The translations under genes were made by a program, and so were the position numbers. Shown piece by piece: positions 6,216 to 6,414 of a stretch of DNA of 6,414 nucleotides. Position 1 is the first letter of the stretch. The number at the start of each line of letters is the position of its first letter. The notes under the pieces were generated by a model. The model saw only the letters and a list, made by a program, of their open reading frames with translations, did not search any database and had not been told where the DNA came from. The DNA is taken from assembly GCA_001872925.1 (NCBI GenBank), contig MNYD01000052.1, positions 1 through 6,414 of the forward strand, given 5' to 3'. The DNA is from Dehalococcoidia bacterium CG2_30_46_19 (GTDB taxonomy: Bacteria; Chloroflexota; Dehalococcoidia; GIF9; AB-539-J10).

Positions 6216-6302
6216 AAAATCAAAAATCAAAGATCAAAAATCAAAATTACAGCTCAAAAAGGCAAAAATCCTTCCTCATTTTGCCCTTTGATTTTTGAGT
6301 TT
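6216..6302. repeat. AT-rich inverted repeat with AATCAAA units
   Basis: The left half is a short tandem-like run of ATCAAAAATCAAAGATCAAA. TCAAAAATCAAAG (6220-6232) is the perfect inverted complement of CTTTGATTTTTGA (6286-6298), 13 bases. An inner hairpin also exists: CTCAAAAA (6253-6260) and GGCAAAA (6261-6267) against TTTTGCC (6279-6285) and TTTTTGAG (6292-6299), with a 6-base bulge. It lies between the edge gene on the minus strand and the tRNA promoter. It could act as a transcription terminator or be one copy of a dispersed AT-rich repeat. It encodes no protein. Confidence 0.55.
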
Positions 6303-6334
6303 TGCTTTTCCCGGGATTGATTACTATATTGATG

Positions 6335-6414
6335 TCAATGCCTTGCCATGGCAAAATGGCGGTTCACCTCCCAATCAGGGTCATAAGGTATACCATTCTT
6401 CAGAATAGCATAGA
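6335..6414 (-). CDS. C-terminal 25 residues of a gene cut by the window edge
   Basis: One minus-strand frame is open from the window end to a TGA at 6337-6335 and reads YAILKNGIPYDPDWEVNRHF followed by AMARH. The composition looks like real protein sequence. The LKNG.PYD pattern recalls the C-termini of some transposases, such as the IS110 group, but 25 residues are not enough to name it. The other two minus-strand frames contain stops in this stretch. If it is coding, its end is followed by the AT-rich inverted repeat, which would suit a terminator. Confidence 0.4.
   Translation of the reverse strand, partial: YAILKNGIPYDPDWEVNRHFAMARH

Noticed and set aside
1..6414. CRISPR array, toxin-antitoxin pair, retron or other defence system
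   Set aside because: No regularly spaced direct repeats, reverse transcriptase, nuclease or small gene pair of such kind is visible.

Overview
The window looks like a chromosomal segment of an uncultivated, moderately AT-rich bacterium. It has an RlmB-type 23S rRNA methyltransferase, Shine-Dalgarno-like sites, a sigma70-like promoter and tRNA genes without an encoded CCA. The phylum cannot be fixed from sequence alone. Dispersed-repeat look-alikes and several decayed gene fragments suggest a loosely packed genome with ongoing gene loss.

Layout. Left end (1-724): the N-terminal 42 codons of a minus-strand RlmB/TrmH-family rRNA methyltransferase run off the window. Just upstream of it lies a truncated N-terminus of a metallo-beta-lactamase-fold protein. 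About 450 bases of broken coding-like sequence follow. Centre (779-5520): three intact plus-strand enzyme genes are separated by unusually long gaps. They are a secernin-like C69 peptidase (Ntn hydrolase), a type II glycerate kinase and an AMP-forming acyl-CoA ligase/acyl-adenylating enzyme. The gap after the peptidase is bounded by an imperfect inverted repeat. The gap before the ligase holds a 42-bp decayed copy of the ligase's own A8 motif region and an orphan ORF. Right end (5597-6414): a minus-strand unit comprises promoter, tRNA-Gly(CCC), a 90-aa protein of unknown function and tRNA-Lys(TTT). Upstream of it are two repeat-like hairpin sequences and the C-terminal end of a minus-strand gene cut by the window edge.

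Function. The three central enzymes do not form a recognisable pathway. Glycerate kinase feeds glycerate into glycolysis, the ligase activates an unknown carboxylic acid, and the secernin-like enzyme probably acts on amide bonds. Their wide spacing argues against a tight operon. No convincing new defence, mobile or biosynthetic system was found. The most useful observations are the gene remnants, the partial edge genes, the variant ATP-binding loop of the ligase, and the tRNA-ORF-tRNA unit.
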